Below are positions 8,039 to 17,072 of a stretch of 64,000 nt of DNA, piece after piece. The notes under the pieces were generated by a model that had not been told where the DNA came from, searched no databases, and saw nothing but the letters and a program-made list of their open reading frames with translations. The position numbers were made by a program, and so were the translations under genes. Location: assembly GCA_963766195.1 (NCBI GenBank), contig CAVXYY010000014.1, positions 100,802 through 164,801 on the forward strand, read 5' to 3'. Numbering within the stretch: the first letter of the stretch is position 1; the number at the start of each line of letters is the position of its first letter. This DNA comes from JAHEFT01 sp963766195 (lineage in GTDB: Bacteria; Pseudomonadota; Gammaproteobacteria; Xanthomonadales; SZUA-36).

Positions 8039-10810
8039 ATGTCAGATCATCAAACTGCCACTTCACGTTTTCCATTCAGGTTTATATACAAGAGCATTGT
8101 CTTACTGCTGTTACTGACGACAGCCAATTTCCTGTATGCAGACGGAACAGTGTCAGGAAAAATGGTAGATGCAGCCGATGGCACCACTCCGGTGCACCCT
8201 GTAGATATAGACCTGTTAGATCCTACAAGCGGTGAAGCCCTGGGGTACTTTGCGAGAAACAACCCTGATGGCACCTATGAAATAACGGGAATACCTGCGG
8301 GTGATTACAAGATACTCTTCAATGCTTTCGATGCGGCCAATGGCTACACGGATGAGTTGTACGACGAAATTCCTTGCGATGACGGCGTCTGTGACAGGTC
8401 AGCTCTCGGAACGGTTATCCAGATTGCTGATTCGACCTTTGAGCTGAACGAAGATCTGACACGGGGACTCCTGTTGTCTGGGCGGGTTACGAATGAAAAT
8501 GGAGCCCCGTTCGCCGATGTAGTCATTGCTGTCCTCGATCAGGATGGCCTGGTTGTTGATGTCAGCACTGACCAGGATGGAGACTGGTCAGCACCACTGA
8601 CCCAGAGTGGCACTTATTACGTTGAAACGGTCGGGGAATCGACTCCTGGCTATGTTCCGGAAGTCTGGAATAACCATCCCTGCGAGGTTTGTAATCCATC
8701 ACAAGTGGGTGACCCGATTGTTGTCACCGATAAAGGCATCGGTGGTATTGATTTCCGGCTCGAGAAGAAGGATACAGGTGATGGAGATGACCCTCCAATC
8801 TTCCACGACATGCGAGCCGTGCATATGGGCGGTAATTGGGGTGCGACGCGCATCTATCGTGACTACGAGAACAATGAGGCTTCGGAAAACTACATCCAGT
8901 GGCTAAAAAGCATCCATGTAAACTGGGTGGGTATTTCCATCGCTCTTCACGTGACCAGCAGTGACGATAGTGATGTAAGACCTATATATCACAACGACCC
9001 TAACTCGTCCGTTATTCCGACATTTACCGATGCTGCGTTGACCCAAATGGTTCAGAGGCTCAGGGACAATGGGTTTCACGTGTACCTAACACTGGCTTTT
9101 GAAATTGAACCGAACCTTCCTGACAAACCAGTTAGTCGAGGGTTTCTCGGTACGCCCAAAGCCCATGAATGGGCTCCTGAAATCAAATGGGAAGACTGGC
9201 CCTGGGCGCTGGATCACCCAAACCACGATAGGTTCGTGTCTGAGTTCTGGCAGTCTTACACCGCGCAGGCTGTGCATTTTGCAACGCTGGCTGAATCACT
9301 TGGAGTTGAACTGTTTTCATTGGGCACCGAAACTGAAGGCTTGTTCCGAACCCGCTCTGACGAAAACCACCCTAACCATTATAAAAACGAATTGCAGAGG
9401 ATGGTGTCCGCCGTTAGAAATGTATACTCAGGCCTGCTGACTTACGACATGCTCTTCACCGCTTTTGGCCAGGCAGAAGCTGAGTTTGGTGAGGGAACCC
9501 GATGGCTGTGGCAGGACGCTGGCTTAGATGTCATCGGAATAAGTTCCTATTTTGCCTTGACTGAAACGGAGCCGACATCGAAGTTATCCTATGAGCAACT
9601 GAAATCCGGTTTTGAGCAGGTGTTTGCCAACTATTTGACGCCACTACAGCACCGCAATCCTGGCATACCGATTATGTTTTTGGAGTTTGGCTACATGGAA
9701 TCCATCAGGTCGCCATATGTTGCATTTCTGGATACATTTACGGAAAGGATTTTCACCGACGATGACGATAATGGTCTCGATGACGGTGCTGAAACCCAGG
9801 CCGATGCCTATCGAGCAATGTTCGAGGTTAACGAGGCAGCTGGAAGACTGGTCAAGGCAGCATTCTTCTGGGAGCATGATTGGACGAGCGATCAGCACTG
9901 GAACGAACTCTGGGGTCCGATTCGTCATTTCGGAGTACGGGATAAACTGGCAGAAGATGTTTTGAAAGCCGAGTACTCCCGGTCCAGCCAAGTAAATACC
10001 GGCCATTCAGGGGCCTGGTATAACCCTCAGACTGCAGGTCAGGGCGTGTTGCTCGATGTCGAGCCTGTCAACAATTTCCTGTTTCTATCCTGGTTTACCT
10101 ATACAGATGACACAATGGCTGACCGCAACGAACAACACTGGTTTACTGCTCAAGGAAACTACAGTGGTGACACAGCCCAACTGACCGTGTACGAAACCCT
10201 CGGCGGTCTCTTCGATGACCCCAAGGCACCCAGCACTGCGGCGGTGGGAACCATGGAGTTGAGCTTTAGCGATTGCGCCAATGCCCTGGTGAACTACACC
10301 ATTGATAGCTGGGGTGTTGCAGGATCTTTCCCGTTAACCCGTGCGGTTCCGGAAACGGAAAACGTCTGCCTGAATCGATCACAAACCGCCAACGTCGATA
10401 TGACTGTCAATGATGGCTGGGATGGTGCGTGGTATGACACGGATACCCCGGGACAAGGATTCCTTTTTGACGTCCGAACCGACACCACAGATGATGATTT
10501 TATCTTCGCGGCCTGGTTTACCTATGGAGAAGACACTATATCGGGACAACGTTGGTTGACGGCACAAGGGCCTTTGACCGGCACCACCGCTGAAACCATA
10601 GTTTACGAAACAACCGGCGGTAGTTTTGATGATCCAAAACCTACCGAAACAGTAGTGGCAGGCTCAATGACTATTGAATTTACCGGCTGCAACAACGCGC
10701 TAGTGACCTATGTACTGTCCGATGGAGCACTTACGGGAAGTATCGATATCAAGCGAGCAATCCCCGGCACAGAGGCTTTGTGCGAAGAACTTTCAGTTCA
10801 GTCTGATTGA
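8039..10810 (+). CDS. Secreted multidomain glycoside hydrolase (clan GH-A, GH113-like) with duplicated C-terminal module
   Basis: 923 aa. A signal peptide (about 1-35, basic F-R-F-I-Y-K then leucines) is followed by two carboxypeptidase-regulatory/Cna-B-like beta domains (about 36-120 and 140-200), an acidic linker, and a TIM-barrel (about 255-640). The barrel has L-G-T-E431-T-E433-G as candidate acid/base and M-F-L-E549-F-G-Y as candidate nucleophile, as in GH113 and related clan-A enzymes. Two copies of a roughly 120-residue module follow (656-775 and 795-915), each with G-A-W-Y, G-Q-G, W-F-T-Y, T-A-Q-G, G-G-x-F-D-D-P-K and a late Cys. The same module ends the LRR protein at 17073-19163. 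The ATG at 8039 is preceded by GGAAGAG; TTG at 8012 is less likely. Probably hydrolyses a mannan-like or other polysaccharide outside the cell; the substrate is inference. Confidence 0.8.
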   Translation: MSDHQTATSRFPFRFIYKSIVLLLLLTTANFLYADGTVSGKMVDAADGTTPVHPVDIDLLDPTSGEALGYFARNNPDGTYEITGIPAGDYKILFNAFDAANGYTDELYDEIPCDDGVCDRSALGTVIQIADSTFELNEDLTRGLLLSGRVTNENGAPFADVVIAVLDQDGLVVDVSTDQDGDWSAPLTQSGTYYVETVGESTPGYVPEVWNNHPCEVCNPSQVGDPIVVTDKGIGGIDFRLEKKDTGDGDDPPIFHDMRAVHMGGNWGATRIYRDYENNEASENYIQWLKSIHVNWVGISIALHVTSSDDSDVRPIYHNDPNSSVIPTFTDAALTQMVQRLRDNGFHVYLTLAFEIEPNLPDKPVSRGFLGTPKAHEWAPEIKWEDWPWALDHPNHDRFVSEFWQSYTAQAVHFATLAESLGVELFSLGTETEGLFRTRSDENHPNHYKNELQRMVSAVRNVYSGLLTYDMLFTAFGQAEAEFGEGTRWLWQDAGLDVIGISSYFALTETEPTSKLSYEQLKSGFEQVFANYLTPLQHRNPGIPIMFLEFGYMESIRSPYVAFLDTFTERIFTDDDDNGLDDGAETQADAYRAMFEVNEAAGRLVKAAFFWEHDWTSDQHWNELWGPIRHFGVRDKLAEDVLKAEYSRSSQVNTGHSGAWYNPQTAGQGVLLDVEPVNNFLFLSWFTYTDDTMADRNEQHWFTAQGNYSGDTAQLTVYETLGGLFDDPKAPSTAAVGTMELSFSDCANALVNYTIDSWGVAGSFPLTRAVPETENVCLNRSQTANVDMTVNDGWDGAWYDTDTPGQGFLFDVRTDTTDDDFIFAAWFTYGEDTISGQRWLTAQGPLTGTTAETIVYETTGGSFDDPKPTETVVAGSMTIEFTGCNNALVTYVLSDGALTGSIDIKRAIPGTEALCEELSVQSD

Positions 10811-10885
10811 TGTGAGCTTGGTAGGTGCAAGCATTTAGGACCTTAGTGCAGTTGCGATCCGGGCAGTTAACAAAGCTTCAGCCAA

Positions 10886-10911
10886 GTTCTGCTCCTGGCC
10901 GAAAGCGGAAC
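10886..10911. repeat. Dispersed hairpin repeat, short copy R3a
   Basis: GTTCTGCT (10886-10893), CCTGGCCGAA, then AGCGGAAC (10904-10911): the same hairpin arms as the other copies with a GGCCG-containing loop. A second copy starts 31 bp further on (10942) and is split by the IS30 element. Confidence 0.6.
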
Positions 10912-10956
10912 TGACCTTCGTTAATTCTAATACTTAACTAAGTTCTGCTTTTGACC

Positions 10957-12188
10957 TGCGGTTTCAACCGGTCGACGCAACACATTGGTTAAATCGTTCA
11001 GCAGGTGTTTCGAAGTTTAACGTTTCTCTTGGCCTTTCGTTAAGGCGTCTGGCGACGGCGTTCAACCTGTTCTGATGAACGTTCGATAGATCCATTCCTT
11101 TCGGGAAGTACTGCCTGAGCAAGCCGTTGGTGTTTTCGTTGGAACCACGTTGCCAAGGACTTTGTGGATCGCAGAAGTAGACTTTGATGTCCGTGTCCAG
11201 GGTGAAGCGTTTGTGATCGGCCATCTCCTTGCCGCGATCCCAGGTGAGTGACTTGTAGAGTTCCCGGGGTAACTTATGGGCTTGCTTGATCAGTGCATTG
11301 ATCACGGTCTCGGAGTCTTTGCCTTTGACCCGGGCCAGCATCACATAGCGGGTATTACGCTCGACCAGCGTCGCAATCTGACTGTTGTTAGTGCCGATCA
11401 GCAAGTCACCTTCCCAGTGGCCAGGCACTGCACGATCCTTGGCTTCCGCTGGTCGCTCACGGATCGAGACGGTGTCTTTAATACGGCCATGGTCGGCTGT
11501 CTTTTGCGTATGATGCCGTGAGCGACGCATCCCGCGAGTGCGCCGCAAGTGCTGCAACAGCTCTTTCTTCAAGGCCCCGCGGGCCTGGATAAAGAGCGTG
11601 CGATAAATGGTCTCGTGTGACACCTGATAGTTCTCATCATCTGGATATCTGCGTTTTAACCAACCTGCGATCTGTTGTGGCGACCACAGCAACTTGAGTT
11701 GACGCGCCACAATATGCGCCAACGCAGGGTTGGTGACCAGTTTACAGCGCTTGGGGCGACGAGCACGATCCCACGTAGCTTGGTCTGCCTGATTGGCTCG
11801 ATAGTGCTCCCGGCCACCGTTACGGCATAACTCCCTGCTGATCGTGGAAGGCGAACGTCCCAGCGCTGTGGCGATCGCCCGGATCGAGTAGCCGGCGACG
11901 ATGCCGCGTGAGAGCTCTTCGCGTTCTGATAAGGAAAGGGCTAACCGGGAACGCTTTCGCTGCAGCGGGCGAATGCCACCAGTGGCGACCAGGTTACGGC
12001 GAATCGACGTGTGACTGGTATCCAGCAAGCGGGCGATAGCATGCGTCGAATCTCCCTGCTTCCAACGATCCCACATCACGGCTTTTTCTGCATGTGTAAG
12101 ATAAATTCTTCTTCGACGTTTCTTCATTGGCAACATCCTCCTCCCCTATCTTAGAGGGTAGGTGTTGCATTGACCGGTTGAGGTCACA
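10957..12188 (-). mobile_element. IS30-family insertion sequence, complete, 1232 bp
   Basis: Imperfect 27-bp terminal inverted repeats lie at 10957-10983 and 12162-12188; the shared core is TCAACCGGTC then GCAACAC. Directly outside are ACC at 10954-10956 and ACC at 12189-12191, a 3-bp target duplication typical of the family. Removing the element and one ACC restores a repeat hairpin with arms GTTCTGCTTT (10942-10951) and AAAGCGGAAC (12194-12203). The single transposase frame is intact, so the element may still be mobile. Confidence 0.88.
10964..12127 (-). CDS. IS30-family transposase
   Basis: 387 aa from the ATG at 12127. That ATG has GGAGG nine bases upstream; the ATG at 12136 abuts the same sequence and is less likely. 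The N-terminus has two helix-turn-helix regions: T-H-A-I-A-R-L-L-D-T-S-H-T-S-I-R-R, then the family HTH S-I-R-A-I-A-T-A-L-G-R-S-P-S-T-I-S-R-E-L. The catalytic core shows the IS30 DDE set: D in H-W-E-G-D-L-L-I-G, D in S-L-T-W-D-R-G-K-E-M, and E in N-E-N-T-N-G-L-L-R-Q-Y-F-P-K-G. Length and motifs are those of a full-length enzyme. The stop codon lies inside the left terminal repeat. It catalyses cut-and-copy transposition of the element, usually into palindromic targets. Confidence 0.97.
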   Translation of the reverse strand: MKKRRRRIYLTHAEKAVMWDRWKQGDSTHAIARLLDTSHTSIRRNLVATGGIRPLQRKRSRLALSLSEREELSRGIVAGYSIRAIATALGRSPSTISRELCRNGGREHYRANQADQATWDRARRPKRCKLVTNPALAHIVARQLKLLWSPQQIAGWLKRRYPDDENYQVSHETIYRTLFIQARGALKKELLQHLRRTRGMRRSRHHTQKTADHGRIKDTVSIRERPAEAKDRAVPGHWEGDLLIGTNNSQIATLVERNTRYVMLARVKGKDSETVINALIKQAHKLPRELYKSLTWDRGKEMADHKRFTLDTDIKVYFCDPQSPWQRGSNENTNGLLRQYFPKGMDLSNVHQNRLNAVARRLNERPRETLNFETPAERFNQCVASTG

Positions 12189-12470
12189 ACCGGAAAGCGG
12201 AACAGTCATGATTGCGCGAGTTAGAGAACCGCGACATCAACGAATTCAGAGCGAATATATGTCACCTCGATCGGGGATGCGTATTTAGAGAATCTTGGCA
12301 TAGATAAATTTATCCCGCCCTATGGGGTGTGTGGTCGTGGCTTGCTCTCGACCAAAACAAAAAAACAGAGACAAATAAAAACGCGCCATTGGCAGCCGAT
12401 GTCCTGACCGCGAGGTGCAGCGTGGACATTACCCCCAGTGTAGCCAGGTCGGGGCGGCTCTTCTCCATTC

Positions 12471-12501
12471 TGTGAAGGGTCAACCTAGAGAACCCTTCAC
12501 A
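12471..12501. terminator. Hairpin after the acyltransferase gene
   Basis: TGTGAAGGGT (12471-12480) pairs perfectly with ACCCTTCACA (12492-12501) around an 11-nt loop. It starts 4 bp past the stop of the minus-strand gene at 12506. There is no T tract on the transcript side. The rest of 12204-12470 shows no gene or repeat that I can support. Confidence 0.4.
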
Positions 12502-12505
12502 TGCT

Positions 12506-13741
12506 TCACGCATCGCGGTTGTCCAGCAGCCCTATTCCGCGGTAATTCATGCCTACTCGTGTCTTTTCCTTGCATACGCCTTTTTCCTTCAGCTTCAGGC
12601 CGAAGAGGAATCGCGTCAGGTTATTGCGACGGATCAATTCGTAGCCAAGGGCGCAACCCACAACGGTCCCGGCGACGATCAGGAACGCTTCGAGCCAGAT
12701 GTTCAAGCCCAGTTGCGACAAATACCAGGCCAGGATGATGGTGATTGTCTGATGAAGGACGTACCAGGGGAGAATGGCAGCGTTCATATAGCTCAATAAG
12801 CGGCTTGGACGATTCAACCAGCCAGCAGCCCAGGCCATGACGGTCAGCAGCCAGCCCCAGCCGTTCAGATATTGAATCAACAGCCCGGCGAACCGGTCCA
12901 CCGGGCTGGAGTAATCATTGAATAGCACTCCACTATGCGACAGGACCAACAAGGCATAAGTCACGAGTGATACACCCAGACAGGTCCTGCGAGATGCCAC
13001 CAGCGTCCTGACAATCTGAAGCTGTCCCGCCATCGCGTATCCGATGACAAAAACCGTGAAGTACACAGCATGCGCATACCAGTCGCCCAACAGGGCATAA
13101 GTCTGGGGAAAAACGGGTCTCAGAAATTGGCCATAGGGAATCAGCACCACAAGCGGGACAATGTACAGCAAGAAGAGGGGCACTCTGGTTCGCGCAAGCG
13201 CGCGGGCAATACGATCGAGCAAGGGCTTCAGTAAAGTGAATAGTCCGGTGTAGACAATCAGGTAGGGAATGAACCAAAGGTGGTTCCAGGTCATCAATCC
13301 GATGGGTGTCTGATGGCTGGGAAACCGGGTGGTTCCGGTATCAAGATACATGCCGTAGAAATCCATATAGCCGAGGCTGACCCCTTCCGCCTGCAGGATC
13401 TGGAAATACACCTGCGGCGGCACGATCACCAGCATCCCCAATATCAGCGGTGGCAGCAGGCGGATCAACCGCAATTTCAACAATGCCCATGAACTGATCT
13501 TTCTGCTGGCAAACCACAGCGCTGCACCGGAAATCAGGAACAACAGCGGCATGCGCCAGGAGTTCACCAGAATCATCAGGTATTGAAGCGTTTCGCTGGT
13601 CGTCCCGCTCTTGATGTGCCAGCCCCAGTCCGCAACGTAGAACATGCCTGAGTGGTAGAGGATCAGGATCCCAAAGGCCAATACGCGCAGCCAGTCCAGA
13701 TCATAACGGCGGCCAGCCAATTCATAAGATACGTTTTTCAT
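12506..13741 (-). CDS. Acyltransferase family (acyltransferase 3 / OpgC-like) integral membrane protein
   Basis: 411 aa with about ten transmembrane segments. The N-terminus has the family signature Y-D-L-D-W-L-R-V-L-A-F-G-I-L-I-L-Y-H-S, including the conserved R and H of acyltransferase 3 proteins, then W-R-M-P-L-L-F-L-I-S-G-A-A at about residues 62-75. Such enzymes transfer acetyl or succinyl groups to periplasmic or surface glycans; the exact acceptor is not predictable. It is divergent from the LytTR regulator at 13879, with 137 bp of shared upstream DNA. This arrangement suggests direct control by that regulator (inference). Confidence 0.85.
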   Translation of the reverse strand: MKNVSYELAGRRYDLDWLRVLAFGILILYHSGMFYVADWGWHIKSGTTSETLQYLMILVNSWRMPLLFLISGAALWFASRKISSWALLKLRLIRLLPPLILGMLVIVPPQVYFQILQAEGVSLGYMDFYGMYLDTGTTRFPSHQTPIGLMTWNHLWFIPYLIVYTGLFTLLKPLLDRIARALARTRVPLFLLYIVPLVVLIPYGQFLRPVFPQTYALLGDWYAHAVYFTVFVIGYAMAGQLQIVRTLVASRRTCLGVSLVTYALLVLSHSGVLFNDYSSPVDRFAGLLIQYLNGWGWLLTVMAWAAGWLNRPSRLLSYMNAAILPWYVLHQTITIILAWYLSQLGLNIWLEAFLIVAGTVVGCALGYELIRRNNLTRFLFGLKLKEKGVCKEKTRVGMNYRGIGLLDNRDA

Positions 13742-13878
13742 GTTGATCTCCGTGAGTCCTGTCCACCAAACTACCCGGCAAACAGATTTTCGCTACAGTA
13801 AAATGACGGTGTGACGGGCTGCGGGGACAAGCGGTGGGTGGCGGGGACGAAATTCCAGGCAATGACGGGCAAAACGGG

Positions 13879-14733
13879 ATGAACGGGCTGACACATTACC
13901 TGAAGCATGAGCGGTTGTACGTGCTCGCCTTGCTGTTCATTTTCCTTATGGTCCAAACCAGCATCAATGCCACCAGCCTGCTGATGGAAGCCGTCAATGA
14001 AGGTGACCTGACACCGGGATGGATCTGGTTTGCACTGGAGTACACGTCTGGAATTTCCATGTTCATGCTGTTTCCGATGGTGTTACTTCTCGTCAACCGG
14101 TTTCCCATTGACTGGTCCCGGTTCAAGAGAAACATCGGTTGGCATGTATTGGGCTCCATGCTCTTTACGCTTCTTCACATGATGCTGATGACCCTGATGC
14201 GCAAGCTGGTGTTCCACCTTGTGGCGGGGTCTGCGTATTCCATGGGTGACTTCGGATGGCAGTTGCTCTATGAATACCGAAAAGACGCCTGGACCTATGT
14301 TGCCATGGTTGCAGGCATCTACATCTACCGATTCATACTGGGCAGATTACGGGGAGAAGCCAGCCTGGTTGCCGAAGGCGAGCACAGCCCGCCGGAAACG
14401 GTACCTGACCGCCTGCTGGTCAAGAAACTGGGCAAGGAATTCATCGTGCGGGTCGACGAGATCGAATGGCTGGAGTCGGCGGGCAACTACGTGAACCTGC
14501 ACGTGGGAAAGCGGATTTACCCATTGCGGTCGACGCTCTCCCAATTGATCCGGCTACTCGAACCCAAGGGATTCCGGCGAACGCATCGCTCTTTTGCGGT
14601 CAACCTGGATTTCGTCTCTTCAATCACTCCATTGGAAAGCGGGGATGCTCAAATCGTCCTCGTTGGTGGACAGCAACTCAGCCTGTCTCGTCGTTACCGA
14701 GACGAGTTTCGCAACCAACTGGGACTGAATTAA
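13879..14733 (+). CDS. Membrane-bound LytTR-family transcriptional regulator
   Basis: 284 aa from the ATG at 13879; a GTG at 13834 would add 15 residues. Four hydrophobic segments (about 12-32, 50-75, 90-110, 140-155) are followed by a LytTR DNA-binding domain in the last 100 residues: I-V-R-V-D-E-I-E-W-L-E-S-A-G-N-Y-V, then F-R-R-T-H-R-S-F-A-V-N-L and S-L-S-R-R-Y. There is no receiver domain, so the membrane part probably senses the signal or couples to a partner. It is divergent from the acyltransferase gene, its most likely target. Confidence 0.88.
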   Translation: MNGLTHYLKHERLYVLALLFIFLMVQTSINATSLLMEAVNEGDLTPGWIWFALEYTSGISMFMLFPMVLLLVNRFPIDWSRFKRNIGWHVLGSMLFTLLHMMLMTLMRKLVFHLVAGSAYSMGDFGWQLLYEYRKDAWTYVAMVAGIYIYRFILGRLRGEASLVAEGEHSPPETVPDRLLVKKLGKEFIVRVDEIEWLESAGNYVNLHVGKRIYPLRSTLSQLIRLLEPKGFRRTHRSFAVNLDFVSSITPLESGDAQIVLVGGQQLSLSRRYRDEFRNQLGLN

Positions 14734-14772
14734 TGGTCAGGAAAAGCGAACGCACCCTTCCAGCAAGCCAAA

Positions 14773-15060
14773 CTAATCCCGCCTCAGCTGCTGCACCACC
14801 ACCGGTGCCATCGCCCAGGAAAGGACATGGGGGTCGCCTCGCTCGGGTGATTTTCTCTGATTCAGCAGCTCGGACAACCTGCCCAGTAAGGCGTTGACCC
14901 CAACCAGTTCGTCGGGACTGAGCCAGCCTTTACTGCGGGCGGCCCACAGGTTTCGATGCTCGCCTTTCACAACGCAGCAATCCGATTCCAGCCCTCGATT
15001 AAAGTTCTGTCGCGCCGTGTTCAGAAGACTGTCGGCGATTTTGCTCACATGCTTCCCCAC
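14773..15060 (-). CDS. Hypothetical protein, probably a 5'-decayed gene
   Basis: 95 aa from a GTG at 15060. The same frame stays open upstream to 15168 and keeps protein-like sequence there (R-F-L-K-L-R-A-R-L-L-G-R-P-A-D-G-L-Y-Y-H), but that part has no ATG, GTG or TTG codon and no ribosome site. The gene seems to have lost its original start or to have been cut at its 5' end. It is rich in Arg and Leu, mostly helical, with no signal peptide. Family not recognised. It lies between the convergent LytTR gene and repeat R4. Confidence 0.4.
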   Translation of the reverse strand: MGKHVSKIADSLLNTARQNFNRGLESDCCVVKGEHRNLWAARSKGWLSPDELVGVNALLGRLSELLNQRKSPERGDPHVLSWAMAPVVVQQLRRD

Positions 15061-15230
15061 GTGGTAGTAGAGACCATCCGCCGGACGACCCAGCAGACGC
15101 GCTCGAAGCTTTAGGAAGCGCGATTGAATTGACGCGTAGGTTCTTGTCAGTTCAACTCCCCGACTTTCTTAAATAGCCGTTGGTTCACGCGCAGTAAAAC
15201 TGCATCATTCAGATATTCCCCCTAGAGGCG

Positions 15231-15365
15231 ACCGCTCCTGGCCAAACTGAGAACAAATCCCGGCTGAAAATAAGTGCCAAAAAGGTTCCGCTGATCACTT
15301 GATAGCGGAACTGCTCCTCTGACTGCCAACAATCTCCGTTAACGACCCGAAGCCGAACCAAGTGA
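15231..15365. repeat. Dispersed hairpin repeat, copy R4
   Basis: CCGCTCCTGGCCAAACTGAGAAC, then hairpin GTTCCGCT / AGCGGAAC within 15284-15311 around loop GATCACTTGAT, then CCAACAATCTCCGTTAACGACCCGAAG. Close to R8 in its first half and to R1 and R2 in its second half. The remainder of 15169-15458 is empty. Confidence 0.75.
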
Positions 15366-15458
15366 AGACCGGCGACGCCTGCGCAAGAATGGCCAGCAGT
15401 AGACGATGAGTTCGGTGCGACCACAAACCCGTCTCTTTTGCTGAGTCATCGGACTGAA

Positions 15459-16019
15459 TTAGCTGCCCAAGTGGGGCCAAAGCCTGAACAAGGCCTGCCC
15501 GCTGAACAACACCAGGATGACTAACACGGCGATCCACCGATGCGCGACCAAACTGGGTGTTAACCAGCCAATGATGCCCAGCGAAAATATGCTGAGTTGT
15601 ATGATCCGGTATGGGTGCACCAGCGGCACACCCAAGAGGTACCAAGTTAGCCAGATGCCCAAAAACGCCAGAACAACGACCATGCCAAAGAACCATTTGC
15701 GGACGCTGTTGAAGTGCGCCAGCCAGTCGGTTTCAGGCGGTGCAGCAATCGGCAGCAACAACTCCGTCATGGCATACATGGTGCAGACGTACAATGTGAC
15801 AAACAGGAACTGAACGATATTCCAGACACCTATTGCCGCCAAGTCCCAGAATGCCCACCAAGTCTGCAAGTACAGAAAAACCAGGAACAAAGCCCATAAC
15901 AGCACCACCGGTTCCCGATGCGGGCTGCGTATAAGGCGGCTGATGCCCCGCAGCGCCAAGGTGATCCCCAAGCCCTGGATAATGGAGACCATCACCATGA
16001 TGAATTCGAAATGACTCAC
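15459..16019 (-). CDS. Hypothetical integral membrane protein
   Basis: 186 aa with about five or six transmembrane helices: V-S-I-I-Q-G-L-G-I-T-L-A near the N-terminus, V-V-L-L-W-A-L-F-L-V-F-L, a W-N-I-V-Q-F-L-F-V-T-L-Y stretch, and two near the C-terminus. Rich in Trp; no catalytic or ligand motif is visible. I do not recognise a named family. The ATG at 16019 has no strong Shine-Dalgarno sequence. It is a solitary gene between repeat copies R4 and R5. Confidence 0.7.
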   Translation of the reverse strand: MSHFEFIMVMVSIIQGLGITLALRGISRLIRSPHREPVVLLWALFLVFLYLQTWWAFWDLAAIGVWNIVQFLFVTLYVCTMYAMTELLLPIAAPPETDWLAHFNSVRKWFFGMVVVLAFLGIWLTWYLLGVPLVHPYRIIQLSIFSLGIIGWLTPSLVAHRWIAVLVILVLFSGQALFRLWPHLGS

Positions 16020-16140
16020 GAGCCTACGCCTTCAAACTTCTTATAGCCGTCATTATATTTCTAGCCGTTCGAATTGTCGCCAATTGCGGTTTGGCTACAG
16101 CACCTGGAATCAGAAAACCCAATTGGCCACGATGGTCTAA

Positions 16141-16260
16141 TGGCCGCTTATGGCCGGACTCGGAGGTAAACCCCTCCGAGATTCACACCCAAGGGTGTTC
16201 TGCTATGCGCTCCACAACAGAATCAGTCGCTGAAACGACGACTTGGACCGCTGTCGACCT
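16141..16260. repeat. Dispersed hairpin repeat, copy R5 (long form)
   Basis: Aligns end to end with 4494-4614: CCGCTTATGGCCG, AAACYCCYCYGAG, GTTCTGCTATSCGCT, GAATMAGTYRCTGAA, CGACTTGGRCYGCT. These two form the long subfamily. The flanks 16020-16140 and 16261-16392 show no gene. Confidence 0.7.
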
Positions 16261-16392
16261 ATACTGTTGGAAATCAGGAAACCAGGTGCTTATAGTTCCT
16301 ATACGCTGGTGTTTTTTGGAACTAGAAAAATGCGTCTTTACCACCTATGCTCAATATACACAGCCGCTAATAGTCTTTCACGAGGAGAACCA

Positions 16393-16779
16393 ATGAAAAA
16401 CCGAACCAGCCGGATAGCTCAGGCCTCAATCGTCTTCTGCTTTGTATTCTTGTCGCCAATGGCAATGGCAGGGCCGCCCACGTGTCCATGTGACATGGGG
16501 TTGTCCATGGAAACGTGGGAGGGGTATTGGGACGATGTATCGTTGCAATCCTGTGAGGTGACCTTGAGACATCGCGAAGGGGCGGCGCCCGTCAAAGTCG
16601 CGAGGGCGGGCTACTTGGTAGATGGAGAACCCCTAGACAAAGAGTTTGTCATTGCCGCTTATAACAATGCGGTCTGCTGGGACAAGGACTATCCAGGCCA
16701 TCTTCCAGCCATTGAGATTCAAGAGTACAAAGCTTGCGCGGACGATTTCATCGCAGAATGTGCTTCTCGGCTGGATTAA
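16393..16779 (+). CDS. Small secreted cysteine-containing protein
   Basis: 128 aa. The ATG at 16393 has GAGGAG eight bases upstream. Signal peptide about 1-27 ending A-M-A-G. The mature part holds six cysteines (C-P-C near its start, S-C, V-C-W, A-C, E-C-A), so disulfides in the periplasm or medium are likely. No transmembrane segment in the mature part. A perfect intrinsic terminator follows at 16811. Family not recognised. Confidence 0.75.
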   Translation: MKNRTSRIAQASIVFCFVFLSPMAMAGPPTCPCDMGLSMETWEGYWDDVSLQSCEVTLRHREGAAPVKVARAGYLVDGEPLDKEFVIAAYNNAVCWDKDYPGHLPAIEIQEYKACADDFIAECASRLD

Positions 16780-16810
16780 CGCCGCACCGAAGAGCAGGAT
16801 ATTAAGACCA

Positions 16811-16834
16811 GCCCCGCCACAGCGCGGGGCTTTT
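16811..16834 (+). terminator. Intrinsic terminator of the small secreted protein gene
   Basis: GCCCCGC (16811-16817) and GCGGGGC (16824-16830) form a perfect 7-bp stem with a 6-nt loop, followed by TTTT. It lies 31 bp past the stop codon. Confidence 0.8.
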
Positions 16835-16844
16835 CATTGACGGC

Positions 16845-16975
16845 AATTCCGCTCCTGGCCGATAGCCGAACAAACCCACCCTTACACATCTATTGATTCG
16901 AGTTCTGCTTTCGGGCGAGAAGCAGAGATTGGTCGGTAAGTAACACCATCTCCGCTTCCGACCCATTGCAGTCTT
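16845..16975. repeat. Dispersed hairpin repeat, copy R6 (degenerate)
   Basis: TTCCGCTCCTGGCCGATAGCCGAAC at the left, GTTCTGCTTTCGGGCGAGAAGC in the middle, and CATCTCCGCTTCCGACCCA at the right; the last is shared with R2. The spacing of the parts differs from other copies. Confidence 0.55.
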
Positions 16976-17072
16976 TGCTATTTAAGGTCAACCGTAACAA
17001 GTTTTCATTGCGCTTCGAAAGAAATCCGCAGATGATTTCGTTCACATTCACACATTTCTGTAATCGATAGCC

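Noticed and set aside
12310..12513. 67-codon minus-strand frame overlapping the acyltransferase end
   Set aside because: No ribosome site, overlaps a hairpin and a supported gene, sequence not protein-like.
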